Assembly (NCBI RefSeq): GCF_900141815.1 | Contig: NZ_FQYR01000003.1 | Location: forward strand, 868,001 to 932,000 | Direction of reading: 5' to 3' | Length of the DNA stretch: 64,000 nt | DNA from: Rubritalea squalenifaciens DSM 18772 | GTDB lineage: Bacteria; Verrucomicrobiota; Verrucomicrobiia; Verrucomicrobiales; Akkermansiaceae | In this document: positions 46,031 through 53,501 of the stretch, one piece after another | Layout of the letters: every line of letters begins with the position of its first letter | Numbering within the stretch: the stretch's first letter is position 1 | Position numbers and translations under genes: made by a program | Notes under the pieces: model-generated | Seen by the model: only the letters and a program-made list of their open reading frames with translations | The model's database searches: none | Told to the model about the DNA's origin: nothing

Positions 46031-46103
46031 GCGCAGATAGCTCAGTTGGTAGAGCAGTTGGCTTTTAACCAATTGGTCCTGGGTTCGAGTCCCAGTCTGC
46101 GTA
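46031..46103 (+). tRNA. tRNA-Lys (TTT)
   Basis: Cloverleaf: GCGCAGA acceptor, GCTC/GAGC D-stem, GTTGG anticodon stem with loop CTTTTAA (anticodon TTT), TTCGAGT T-loop and TCTGCGT acceptor, discriminator A at 46103. CCA is not encoded (CTT follows). Confidence 0.97.
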
Positions 46104-46119
46104 CTTCCCCTAATCAAAG

Positions 46120-46152
46120 AAACCTGCAAGACTTCAGTCATGCAGGTTTTTT
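46120..46152 (+). terminator. Rho-independent terminator after tRNA-Lys
   Basis: AAACCTGCA / TGCAGGTTT stem (9 bp) with a 12-base loop and following T-run. Confidence 0.88.
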
Positions 46153-46209
46153 GTTTCCTCCCACCAAAAACTTGATGGGACATCAAGCCACCGTCCGCCA
46201 GCGACCATT

Positions 46210-47070
46210 CTATACCGAAGCTTCAGCTTCCTCACTTACCGGGTCGTCAGACTCATACTCAACAACCTCACCTTTAAAGTTCTCAAGGATCTTACTGAAA
46301 AGCTTCTCCGCTGGTTCACCATCCTCTTTTTTGAACTGACCATAGATCATGCCATCCACCTTGGTCTTTTTAGATCCACCAGCATCGTCATAATAGATAA
46401 CAGCGACCCCCTTGGTATCCCACTTGCGCTTATCAATACGCTTCATGGCTGTGAATGGAATCTCCTTACCACCCGGAGCGAAATACGCCTCATCAGTCAC
46501 ACGCATTGTACGCGAAAGCGTCCTGAGGAAGAAAAAGAGGACCACAACAAAGAGAGCAACACTTCCATAGGAGAAATAGAACTGCTCATTGACCGTATCC
46601 AAATCATAAGGCTCCTCCTTAGGCTCAGCATCCCACTCCATACGCTTGGTATAATCACGCCACAATTCCTTTGGACCAGAACTGGCGCCACCATCTTTCA
46701 ACTTCTCGTAGCCCTGGATCAACTCCTCCGGCCACTCCATACCCAATGCCGTATCTGGCACAGGACATAGCTCACCTTTAGCTGATTTGGCAACAACCCC
46801 GCTCTCACCCTGCTCGAAAGGAACTTCTTCACCCTTGGCAAATTCTGCCCAGGATTCAGCGGTATACTCCCCTTCAGAAGCCATTTGAGGAGCCTGCTCC
46901 GTGAACAGCCTGTTCATGAAAAAATGCAGATTCTTCTCTTTATAACCTGTCGTTCCATCTTGATAGAACAAGACAGCGAAAACAGCCAACATGGCTAGTA
47001 TGAGAATCGCTCGAATTTTAATCCAGCTGGAGGCCTTACACACTATCTCTTTCGTCTCAATTTCCGACAT
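46210..47070 (-). CDS. Two-helix membrane protein of unknown function
   Basis: 286 residues with hydrophobic segments at about 19-36 and 166-184, an acidic extracytoplasmic domain between them (rich in Glu, with a lone Cys), and a C-terminal cytosolic part that reads like a PH-type domain (EIPFTAMKRIDKRKWDTKG, VIYYDDAGGSKK). I do not recognise the family. It is monocistronic and divergent from selD with a 113-base spacer. Confidence 0.65.
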   Translation of the reverse strand: MSEIETKEIVCKASSWIKIRAILILAMLAVFAVLFYQDGTTGYKEKNLHFFMNRLFTEQAPQMASEGEYTAESWAEFAKGEEVPFEQGESGVVAKSAKGELCPVPDTALGMEWPEELIQGYEKLKDGGASSGPKELWRDYTKRMEWDAEPKEEPYDLDTVNEQFYFSYGSVALFVVVLFFFLRTLSRTMRVTDEAYFAPGGKEIPFTAMKRIDKRKWDTKGVAVIYYDDAGGSKKTKVDGMIYGQFKKEDGEPAEKLFSKILENFKGEVVEYESDDPVSEEAEASV

Positions 47071-47183
47071 CTTACCAATTTGGGTTTACTAGTAGCTGCT
47101 TAAAACTACTCAAACCAGCCACACAGAAAAAAAGCAATCAATATCGCTCGCAACTTTTAACTATCATAATAAACTAAGCTCTG

Positions 47184-48236
47184 ATGAGCCGCGAAGACAT
47201 TAAAAGACTCACCACCATGGCATCCTGCGGTGGATGAGCCTCCAAACTAGATCCAGCGTCACTCTCGCAGGTTCTGCGTGGATTGCCGCAATATCCAGAC
47301 CCGAACTTACTCGTAGGCTCATCTACAGCCGACGATGCAGGCGTCTATCGCCTGAATGACGAAACCTCTCTAGTTCAGACCCTAGATTTCTTCACCCCCA
47401 TCGTGGACGACCCCTACCTGTTCGGCCGAATCGCAGCCACCAACTCCCTATCAGACGTATACGCCATGGGTGGACGCCCCATCACCGCCATGGCCATCGC
47501 CGGCATGCCGGATGATCTACTCAGCAATGAAGACATTGCAGAGGTCTTTCGCGGAGGAGCTGACATGGTGGCAGAAGCACAGTGCTCACTGGTAGGCGGC
47601 CACACCATCAAAAATCCGCAACCCATCTACGGACTCTCGGTGACAGGCCTCGTACACACGGAGAACTTCCTAGCCAATGCCCACTGCAAACCTGGTGATA
47701 CCCTCATACTCACCAAGCCACTCGGCACAGGAATCATCAGCACAGCCGTCAAGAGAGGCATCTGCCCAGACGAACTACAGGAACTCGCCATTCAGGCCAT
47801 GACAACACTTAACCGATCGGGAGCCACCCTTGCCGACAAGAAGCTGGTCAACGGCTGCACTGACATCACCGGTTTCGGCTTCCTGGGCCACCTGGCAGAA
47901 ATGATGAAGGGCTCCAATACCAGCGCTGAAATCGACACCAACTCAGTCCCAGCCCTATCCCCACTGGTCATGAAGTTCATCGAAGAGGATTGCGTGCCGG
48001 GTGGCAGCAAGAAAAACCTCCTCAATATTGCTCCCTCGGTAAACTTCGGGGACAACATCTCAGAAGCCGTCAAACTCCTCATGGCTGACGCCCAGACATC
48101 TGGCGGCCTACTGCTCTCCGTCCCTCCTGAAAATGAGGCCGAGACTCTAGATATTTTGGCTAATTCTGAGGCTCTCTGCGTCAGTATCGTAGGCCAAGTC
48201 ACCAATAAACAAGCGCATGATATCTTCTGCAGCTAG
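47184..48236 (+). CDS. selD: Selenide, water dikinase, selenocysteine-containing (in-frame UGA)
   Basis: SelD makes selenophosphate from selenide and ATP, the selenium donor for selenocysteine. The frame usually visible begins at TTG 47283 and lacks the active site. Reading upstream in the same frame gives ATG 47184, then LTTMASCGG, a TGA at 47235-47237 (residue 18), ASKLDPASLSQVLRGLP and the rest, for 350 residues. The TGA falls exactly where family members have the catalytic Cys or Sec (CGGC/CGGU-A-x-K). A hairpin with GCAGGTTCTGC lies 28-41 bases after it. Later motifs: DFFTPIVDDPYLFGRIAA, NSLSDVYAMGG, LVGGHTIKNPQPIYGLSVTG, GTGIISTAVKRG, TDITGFGFLGHLAEM. ATG 47217 is an alternative start. 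Confidence 0.93.
47238..47284 (+). promoter_or_regulatory. Bacterial SECIS-like element in selD
   Basis: Directly after the UGA: outer stem GATCCA (47250-47255) / TGGATT (47279-47284, one G-U) and apical hairpin CGCAG-GTT-CTGCG (47266-47278). The apical part resembles the E. coli fdhF SECIS tip, where SelB binds a GCAGGUCUGC hairpin. The loop is 33 bases past the UGA, within the usual bacterial range. Structure drawn by hand. Confidence 0.65.
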
Positions 48237-48267
48237 CGGATGTCACCGATTTTGCTGGAATTTACTG

Positions 48268-48296
48268 TTGCAATCTGCCTTTCTTTCCCCTTAATT
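48268..48296 (+). promoter_or_regulatory. Candidate sigma-70 promoter of rpoA-rplQ
   Basis: TTGCAA (48268-48273), 17-base spacer, TTAATT (48291-48296). The expected transcript start near 48303 gives a leader of about 100 bases that holds the structured element at 48306-48376. Confidence 0.5.
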
Positions 48297-48305
48297 CCCC
48301 GCCCC

Positions 48306-48376
48306 GCGAGTCCGTCAATCGGTCGTAGGTCCTCTATGCCTTGTATTTTCAATGCAAGGCAGTCACTCGCTAGAGG
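48306..48376 (+). ncRNA. Structured 5' leader of rpoA-rplQ, potential pseudoknot
   Basis: Three exact helices: P1 GCGAGT (48306-48311) with ACTCGC (48365-48370); P2 CCTCTA (48331-48336) with TAGAGG (48371-48376); P3 TGCCTTG (48337-48343) with CAAGGCA (48355-48361). P3 nests in both; P1 and P2 interleave, so they form a pseudoknot or exclude each other. Ribosomal-protein operons often carry such leaders for autoregulation (E. coli alpha operon, S4). Which ligand would bind here is unknown. Confidence 0.5.
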
Positions 48377-48401
48377 GAAACCCGACTAATTCTAAGACAC
48401 C

Positions 48402-49529
48402 ATGTCAGAAGAAACGACAAATACAGAAGAAACAGTAGAAGATAAGAAGGCTGTGATGCTCGATCGCTTTGAGCTCCCAAACCGCCTTGTTAAGAACGAA
48501 GATACGGAAACAGATACCTTTGCCCAGTTCGTCGCCGAGCCATTCGAGCGTGGATTTGGTCACACCATTGGTAACTCACTCCGCCGCGTTCTCCTTTCCT
48601 CACTTGAAGGCGCAGCTATCACATCCGTGCGTATCGCCGGTTGTCAGCACGAATTCTCCAGCCTTCCAGGCGTAGTTGAGGACGTTACAGACATCATCCT
48701 CAACCTCAAGAAGGTTAAGTTCAAGCACTACGACAAAGAGCCACGTGTTCTCACTCTCAAAGTTGAGAAGGAAGGCGTTGTTACCGCTGGTGACATCCAG
48801 GACGACAACATCTACGAAGTAGTCAACAAGGATCAGGTAATCTGTACTCTCGACCGCAAGACCAAGTTTGATTGCGAATTCGAAGTTAAGGTAGGCCGTG
48901 GATTCAACACTGGTGACGAGAACAAGCGCCCAGACATGCCGATCGGCGTGATCGCGATTGACTCCATCTTCTCACCTGTAACTCGCGTCAAGTACGCTGT
49001 TGGTCAGACTCGTGTGGGTCAGATGACTGACTTCGACAAGCTCGAGCTCGACATCTGGACAGACGGACGCACCTCCCCAGCAGACGCACTTCTTCAGGCT
49101 TCCGCAATCCTTCGCCACCACCTCGACGTATTCGTCAACTACGACGACGATGCCGTTGAATTCGAGTCTGCACCTGCAGAACAGAGCGAAGAGAACGCAG
49201 CACTTAAGAAGCTTCTCAACATGAGCGTGAACGAGATCGAACTCTCAGTTCGTGCCGCTAACTGCCTCAACAACGCGAACATCACCACCGTTGGTCAGCT
49301 CGCGATGAAGACAGAAGCAGAGATGCTTAAGTACCGTAACTTCGGTAAGAAATCTCTTAACGAGATCAAAGACAAGCTCACTGAGCTCGGCCTCAGCCTC
49401 GGCATGTCTCTTGATCCATCCCTCCTCACCGGACCAGTGCCTACCGTTAAGGCTCCACGTCTCGGTATCGAGGAAGAAGCACCGGTGGGTCTTGCTGACC
49501 TTATCGCGCAAAACCTCAACGACGAATAA
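48402..49529 (+). CDS. rpoA: DNA-directed RNA polymerase subunit alpha
   Basis: 375 residues. The N-terminal assembly domain shows FVAEPFERGFGHTIGNSLRR and LLSSLEGAAITSVRI, followed by FSSLPGVVEDVTDIILNLK; the C-terminal domain begins near residue 275 with NEIELSVRAANCLNNANI, then YRNFGKKSLNEIKDKL. An acidic N-terminal extension of about 25 residues precedes the conserved core. rplQ follows 20 bases downstream, the classic order; rpsD, rpsK and rpsM are not upstream, so this pair is detached from the larger ribosomal cluster. The leader contains a candidate regulatory RNA. Confidence 0.98.
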   Translation: MSEETTNTEETVEDKKAVMLDRFELPNRLVKNEDTETDTFAQFVAEPFERGFGHTIGNSLRRVLLSSLEGAAITSVRIAGCQHEFSSLPGVVEDVTDIILNLKKVKFKHYDKEPRVLTLKVEKEGVVTAGDIQDDNIYEVVNKDQVICTLDRKTKFDCEFEVKVGRGFNTGDENKRPDMPIGVIAIDSIFSPVTRVKYAVGQTRVGQMTDFDKLELDIWTDGRTSPADALLQASAILRHHLDVFVNYDDDAVEFESAPAEQSEENAALKKLLNMSVNEIELSVRAANCLNNANITTVGQLAMKTEAEMLKYRNFGKKSLNEIKDKLTELGLSLGMSLDPSLLTGPVPTVKAPRLGIEEEAPVGLADLIAQNLNDE

Positions 49530-49549
49530 TCTAGAAAGGATACATTACG

Positions 49550-49948
49550 ATGAGACATCGAAACAAGACCGTAAAATTGCAGCGTGACGCAGCACACCGC
49601 CGTTCACTCCTTGCCAACCTTACTTGCAGCCTTATCGAGCACGGTAAGATCCGCACAACACTTGCCAAAGCCAAAGCTCTCCGCCCTGTTGCTGAGAAAA
49701 TGGTAACACTTGGTAAGCGCGGTGACCTCCACGCTCGCCGTCAGGCAGTTGCATTCCTTCGTCAGAAAGACGTTGTGAAGACTCTCTTTGAAGAGATCGC
49801 TCCAGCTGCTGCTGACCGCCAGGGTGGTTACTGCCGTATCACCAAGCTTGGTGCTCGCCAGTCCGACTCTGCTCCTATGGCAATCATCGAGTGGGTTGAC
49901 ACTCCAGCTGCTGCCGCTGTTTCCAGCGAAGAAGCTGCTGATGCATAA
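49550..49948 (+). CDS. rplQ: 50S ribosomal protein L17
   Basis: 132 residues, complete. Typical start MRHRNKTVKLQRDAAHRRSL and LANLTCSLIEHGKIRTTLAKAK near residue 22, then VAEKMVTLGKRGDLHARRQA; the C-terminal part has GGYCRITKLGARQSDSAPMA before an Ala/Glu tail. Co-transcribed with rpoA (20-base gap, GAAAGGA-type Shine-Dalgarno before the start) and ended by a strong terminator. Confidence 0.98.
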   Translation: MRHRNKTVKLQRDAAHRRSLLANLTCSLIEHGKIRTTLAKAKALRPVAEKMVTLGKRGDLHARRQAVAFLRQKDVVKTLFEEIAPAAADRQGGYCRITKLGARQSDSAPMAIIEWVDTPAAAAVSSEEAADA

Positions 49949-49978
49949 TTAACCACTGGTTAACTTTAAATTCTCTCA

Positions 49979-50008
49979 AGCGCGTCCTTTTCAGGGCGCG
50001 CTTTTTTG
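49979..50008 (+). terminator. Rho-independent terminator after rplQ
   Basis: AGCGCGTCC / GGGCGCGCT stem (one T-G pair) with a TTTTCA loop and six T residues. Confidence 0.88.
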
Positions 50009-50025
50009 TGTCTCTTACACGTCGG

Positions 50026-50517
50026 ATGAACACTCTCACTCACGCCCTACTCCCAGCCATCGTTGCAGGTTTATGCAATAAAAGCTATGCGGCTCCAGTG
50101 AAGAGAAAGAAGCTATTCACCGGTAGAGAAATCCTTTTAATCGCTTTATTGGGTGCTGCCCCAGACATCCTCAACCCGCACATCACGCTCGCGGCACGCT
50201 ACACGAGTTGGTCTCACAGCATCGCAGTACTCCTCCCACTTTCTATGCTATTGGTCCTATGCTCAGGCTTGTTTAGAAAGCTACGCCCCAGACTGATCCC
50301 GTGGCTACTAGGAGCCTATGCACTACACCTTGCCTGCGACGCTATCACCGGGGGCATCGCATGGGCTTACCCATTCAGCAGCCACATCATCGGGAAAACT
50401 TACATCAGCTTTATCTACTGGATCCCTATCGACTTAACCCTCAGTATCGTAGCTTACTTTCTATTCCGAGCACTCCCTAACTATATGGAAAGTAGAGAGC
50501 GCCATGTAAAACACTAG
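50026..50517 (+). CDS. YdjM/DUF457-type membrane-bound metal-dependent hydrolase family protein
   Basis: 163 residues from ATG 50026 (an in-frame GTG at 50008 overlaps the terminator). Start MNTLTHALLPAIVAGL, then LLGAAPDILNPHITLA and YTSWSHSIAVLLPLS, and LGAYALHLACDAITGGIAW: these His/Asp motifs (TH, PD, HS, HLxxD) in a helical membrane protein define the YdjM (DUF457) family. Reaction unknown. Its 3' end overlaps the convergent ubiE gene by 4 bases. Confidence 0.85.
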   Translation: MNTLTHALLPAIVAGLCNKSYAAPVKRKKLFTGREILLIALLGAAPDILNPHITLAARYTSWSHSIAVLLPLSMLLVLCSGLFRKLRPRLIPWLLGAYALHLACDAITGGIAWAYPFSSHIIGKTYISFIYWIPIDLTLSIVAYFLFRALPNYMESRERHVKH

Positions 50518-51188
50518 GCTTTCGTAGCCGTATAGATGGAGGCAATACCTCCACTGAGTGGCTCACAGTGCGCTTCTAGAAAACCCTGACCCTCTATCAG
50601 CTTGCACATCTCATCTCCACTTGGAAATGAGCCAATCGAACCTGCCAAATAACTGTAAGCCCCTTCTTCACTAGTCAGCAACCCTGCAATCTTTGGCAAA
50701 ACATTGTTCAAGTAGAACTCATAGGGCTTGCGCAGCAGGCCGCCTGGAAGAGAAAAATCAAGCACCAGCAGATGACCACCAGGCTTGATAACGCGGCACA
50801 TTTCCTGCAGTGCACCCGGATAACTGGACATGTTTCGCAATCCAAAGGCAACTGTTAACACATCACACTCATTGCCCCCGAATGGCATATTCATGGCATC
50901 CACGACCATCGTCTGAGCCACTCCACGCTTGGCTGCATGAGCCAGCATCTCAGGACAGAAATCAGAGCCTACCACTTCCGCATCAGGACACACACGCTGC
51001 AGCTCAAGAGCCAGATCACCTGTACCTGTAGCTACATCAAGAATTTTCTCCGGTGCCCATTCGATCACAATCTGCCCCACTCTCTTTCTCCAGAGAATGT
51101 CTGTGCCCATACTAAGCACGTGATTCGTCACTACGTAGCGATCAGCGATCTTGCTGAAAGCGTTTTTTACAAAATCAGGATCCTGCAT
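50514..51188 (-). CDS. ubiE: Demethylmenaquinone methyltransferase
   Basis: 224 residues. SAM-dependent class I methyltransferase that performs the last step of menaquinone (and C-methylation in ubiquinone) synthesis. Motifs: FSKIADRYVVTNHVLSMGTDILWR at the N-terminus (in pieces), SAM site ILDVATGTGDLALEL near residue 48, VVGSDFCPEMLAHA near 73, DVLTVAFGLRNM near 110 and EMCRVIKPGGHLLVLDFSLP near 125. In this lineage menaquinone is the likely product. Six bases separate it from the GNAT gene upstream. Confidence 0.94.
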   Translation of the reverse strand: MQDPDFVKNAFSKIADRYVVTNHVLSMGTDILWRKRVGQIVIEWAPEKILDVATGTGDLALELQRVCPDAEVVGSDFCPEMLAHAAKRGVAQTMVVDAMNMPFGGNECDVLTVAFGLRNMSSYPGALQEMCRVIKPGGHLLVLDFSLPGGLLRKPYEFYLNNVLPKIAGLLTSEEGAYSYLAGSIGSFPSGDEMCKLIEGQGFLEAHCEPLSGGIASIYTATKA

Positions 51189-51194
51189 CTATTT

Positions 51195-51668
51195 TTATCC
51201 AGGTAAAATGTCTCTGTAGATTCCCGGGTCACTGTTAGGTATTTCAGTAGCCCCACAAACTTTTTCATAGAACTCACGCGGCCCCACACCACCGATGACG
51301 CCATAGACATAACCACTTTCACGCAGGGCCTCCATGCACATAAACAACAAGGCCTTGCCAATCCCTGTCCCTCTGGCCGCTTCACCAACTCCTGTTGGAC
51401 CATAGAAGCCTTTTGCTGTCGTCTCTATGCAGGCAAACCCCAGAATCTCCTTATCCTTGGTGGCGATAAAACAAGCCACAGGCTGACGTGAGAACGCAAT
51501 TTTCACCTCACTCACCCATTTAGGCGAGAAATGCCGGCCAACCCATTCGGCTACAATGTGCCTCTCATAAGCACGAGCTCTGCGGAGAGTAATCCCCTGT
51601 TGCTCGACTTTCTCGTATATCTCACGAGAATCAGGCAACTCGTATAGGTTCACCAACATGTCTATCAT
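51195..51668 (-). CDS. GNAT family N-acetyltransferase
   Basis: 157 residues with the GNAT fold: N-terminal strand ITLRRARAYERHIV, central IATKDKEILGFACIE, and acetyl-CoA loop GVGEAARGTGIGKALLFMC near residue 105, ending with FYEKVCGATEI. The acceptor is not identifiable. It lies just before ubiE, so may be co-transcribed; bioD is 37 bases upstream in the same direction. Confidence 0.86.
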   Translation of the reverse strand: MIDMLVNLYELPDSREIYEKVEQQGITLRRARAYERHIVAEWVGRHFSPKWVSEVKIAFSRQPVACFIATKDKEILGFACIETTAKGFYGPTGVGEAARGTGIGKALLFMCMEALRESGYVYGVIGGVGPREFYEKVCGATEIPNSDPGIYRDILPG

Positions 51669-51705
51669 GACCTCTTATGTAGAGAAGTTCAGCGGTATTG
51701 CCAAT

Positions 51706-52356
51706 TTATAAACCTAAAAGATCCATGAACGGCCAGCTCTCGATTTCAGTCTGACCTCGAATCACGTCTGTAATCACCTCAACGCCGCACATGTCTTCTA
51801 CAATACCTTTGTTCGTGATGGTCGCGGTATCCAGTTCATCAATAAGATTGTTAAACACCAAGCCCGCAGGCTCGATACCACGGGACCTCATCGCCTCAAC
51901 AGTGAGCAGAGTATGATTCAGCGCACCAAGTTTGTTTCCCACCACGATGATCACAGGATGGCCAATCTCCTTGGCCATCTCAGCCACGGAAAACTCCATA
52001 CCATGAATCGGAACCAGCCAACCCCCTACACCCTCGGTGATCACTACCTCGTGCTTGTCCGCAAGAGCCTTGTGGCCAGCTGAAATAACCTCTTTATCAA
52101 TCGGGCTGTTCTCAAACATGGCGGCCACATGCGGCGCAGCCGGCGTTTTTAACCAGATAGGGTTAGCCTGATCAGCTGTAAGCACCTCACCACTAGCGTC
52201 CACCATCTCCAGCGCATCATTGCGATCACCACAACAAATCGGCTTGTAGCCCACAGCATCAACACGCTCCTGTCTGAGAGCCCTGATAATCAGTGAGCTA
52301 ACGTAGGTTTTTCCTGCGTCCGTATCTGTCCCGGTGATAAATAGTCCCTTGCTCAT
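51706..52356 (-). CDS. bioD: Dethiobiotin synthase
   Basis: 216 residues, complete. BioD forms the ureido ring of dethiobiotin from 7,8-diaminopelargonate, CO2 and ATP. The P-loop GLFITGTDTDAGKTYVSSL is at residues 4-22, YKPICCGDRNDAL near 38, and VITEGVGGWLVPI near 105, with the nucleotide-base site VGNKLGALNHTLLT near 140. No other biotin gene is nearby, so the pathway is split over the genome. Upstream by 78 bases is the cdaR-like mini ORF. Confidence 0.95.
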   Translation of the reverse strand: MSKGLFITGTDTDAGKTYVSSLIIRALRQERVDAVGYKPICCGDRNDALEMVDASGEVLTADQANPIWLKTPAAPHVAAMFENSPIDKEVISAGHKALADKHEVVITEGVGGWLVPIHGMEFSVAEMAKEIGHPVIIVVGNKLGALNHTLLTVEAMRSRGIEPAGLVFNNLIDELDTATITNKGIVEDMCGVEVITDVIRGQTEIESWPFMDLLGL

Positions 52357-52434
52357 AGTGCAGCCCTGCCATGCCTCATCGTGGGCTTATTTGCAAGCCC
52401 AGTTGGCAAAGATACTCCCAAGCGGAGACACTCC

Positions 52435-52578
52435 CTACTTGTTCTTCTGCTCAATAGCAGAAGGACCACTGTTGAAATCAACATCGTTGAGCTCAACTTT
52501 TATCAGAAACCAGATCGCTATCGCTAGGATCAATGCTGTGATCTTCGCTATCCAGTGTTTCTTGAACATCTTCATCAT
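52435..52578 (-). CDS. Mini CdaR/YbbR-like membrane peptide overlapping cdaA
   Basis: A 47-residue frame starting at ATG 52578, 83 bases inside the cdaA coding region in another frame. A strong Shine-Dalgarno GGAGG (minus strand, 52588-52592) is placed 9 bases before the ATG. The peptide MMKMFKKHWIAKITALILAI and following hydrophobic stretch reads like the N-terminal membrane segment of CdaR/YbbR proteins, which regulate CdaA in Firmicutes, but the YbbR domains are missing. Probably co-expressed with cdaA. Very short genes are hard to prove; the SD and family-like N-terminus are the evidence. Confidence 0.6.
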   Translation of the reverse strand: MMKMFKKHWIAKITALILAIAIWFLIKVELNDVDFNSGPSAIEQKNK

Positions 52579-53335
52579 CTTGACTTTCCTCCGGTAAGAA
52601 TATCGCCTCAAGCATTTCACGGAACTCCTCTTCAGACAAATTCCTCTCGAGATCGCCATTAATGGCTACAGAAATCGCCCCAGTCTCCTCACTGACAACT
52701 ACGGCTACAGCATCAGTTTCTTCGGTCAGACCAACAGCCGCCCTGTGCCTCAACCCCAATGTGCGGTCATTCATCTCTTTTTGACTCACTGGGAATACAC
52801 AACCAGCCGCAGCCATACGCCCCTGGGACAAAATCATTCCGCCATCATGCAAGGCAGTTTTCGGGAAAAACACTGTCAGAGCAAGCTCTGGCGAAAACTC
52901 TGCATCTAGAATCACGCCGGTATCCTGGTGCTCTTTGAGACTAATCTCACGCTCCAAGGCGAAGAGCGCGCCGATCCTCTTCTTGGAAAGCTGAATGACG
53001 GCCGAAGCAAATACGCCGGTGAACTCCAGCCGCTGAGTTTTAGAGAATGAAAACAGACGGCTACTACCTAGCTTGGCCAATGCCGTCCTAAGCTCAGGCT
53101 GGAAGATAATCACCAAGGCAAAGGCAATCCAGAGTGTAGAGTGGATCAAAATCCAGCCGATCACTCTCAATTCCAGAATGAAAGCAAGCGAGGTAACAAC
53201 CGCGAGAATCATGATGATACCCACCAAAATGCGGGCTCCTCGCGTGGCCCGGAAAGCACGATAGATTTGGTAGATTCCCACCCAGAGAATGAGAATCTCT
53301 ATCCCGTCTTTCCAGTGATTGAGAATAAAGTCCAT
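52493..53335 (-). CDS. cdaA: Diadenylate cyclase, CdaA type
   Basis: 280 residues. Three transmembrane helices (about 12-28, 35-55, 58-78) precede the DAC domain that makes c-di-AMP from two ATP. Active-site motifs are FPKTALHDGGMI (164-166 DGG instead of the usual DGA) and LGLRHRAAVGLTEETDA (RHR 196-198). The protein ends in an acidic tail of about 30 residues (EESQDDEDVQETLDSED...), whose coding sequence also holds the start of the mini CdaR-like ORF. c-di-AMP usually controls potassium and cell-wall homeostasis. glmM is not adjacent. Confidence 0.95.
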   Translation of the reverse strand: MDFILNHWKDGIEILILWVGIYQIYRAFRATRGARILVGIIMILAVVTSLAFILELRVIGWILIHSTLWIAFALVIIFQPELRTALAKLGSSRLFSFSKTQRLEFTGVFASAVIQLSKKRIGALFALEREISLKEHQDTGVILDAEFSPELALTVFFPKTALHDGGMILSQGRMAAAGCVFPVSQKEMNDRTLGLRHRAAVGLTEETDAVAVVVSEETGAISVAINGDLERNLSEEEFREMLEAIFLPEESQDDEDVQETLDSEDHSIDPSDSDLVSDKS

Positions 53336-53442
53336 AATGGATTAATCCGGCTCCTCAGATGATTTAAAGGCATCTGACTCCCATTATCTAACGATAAGAT
53401 TACTGAATTGAAAAGACTTATCTCAAGCTTACCTGTAAGCAT

Positions 53443-53477
53443 AAAAAACGCCTTCTCCAGATTACAGGAGAAGGCGT
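53443..53477 (-). terminator. Rho-independent terminator after the OmpH gene
   Basis: ACGCCTTCTCC / GGAGAAGGCGT, a perfect 11-bp stem with an 8-base loop, followed on the minus strand by TTTTTT. Confidence 0.93.
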
Positions 53478-53501
53478 CATTAAATCTGGGAAAGAACTCA
53501 A

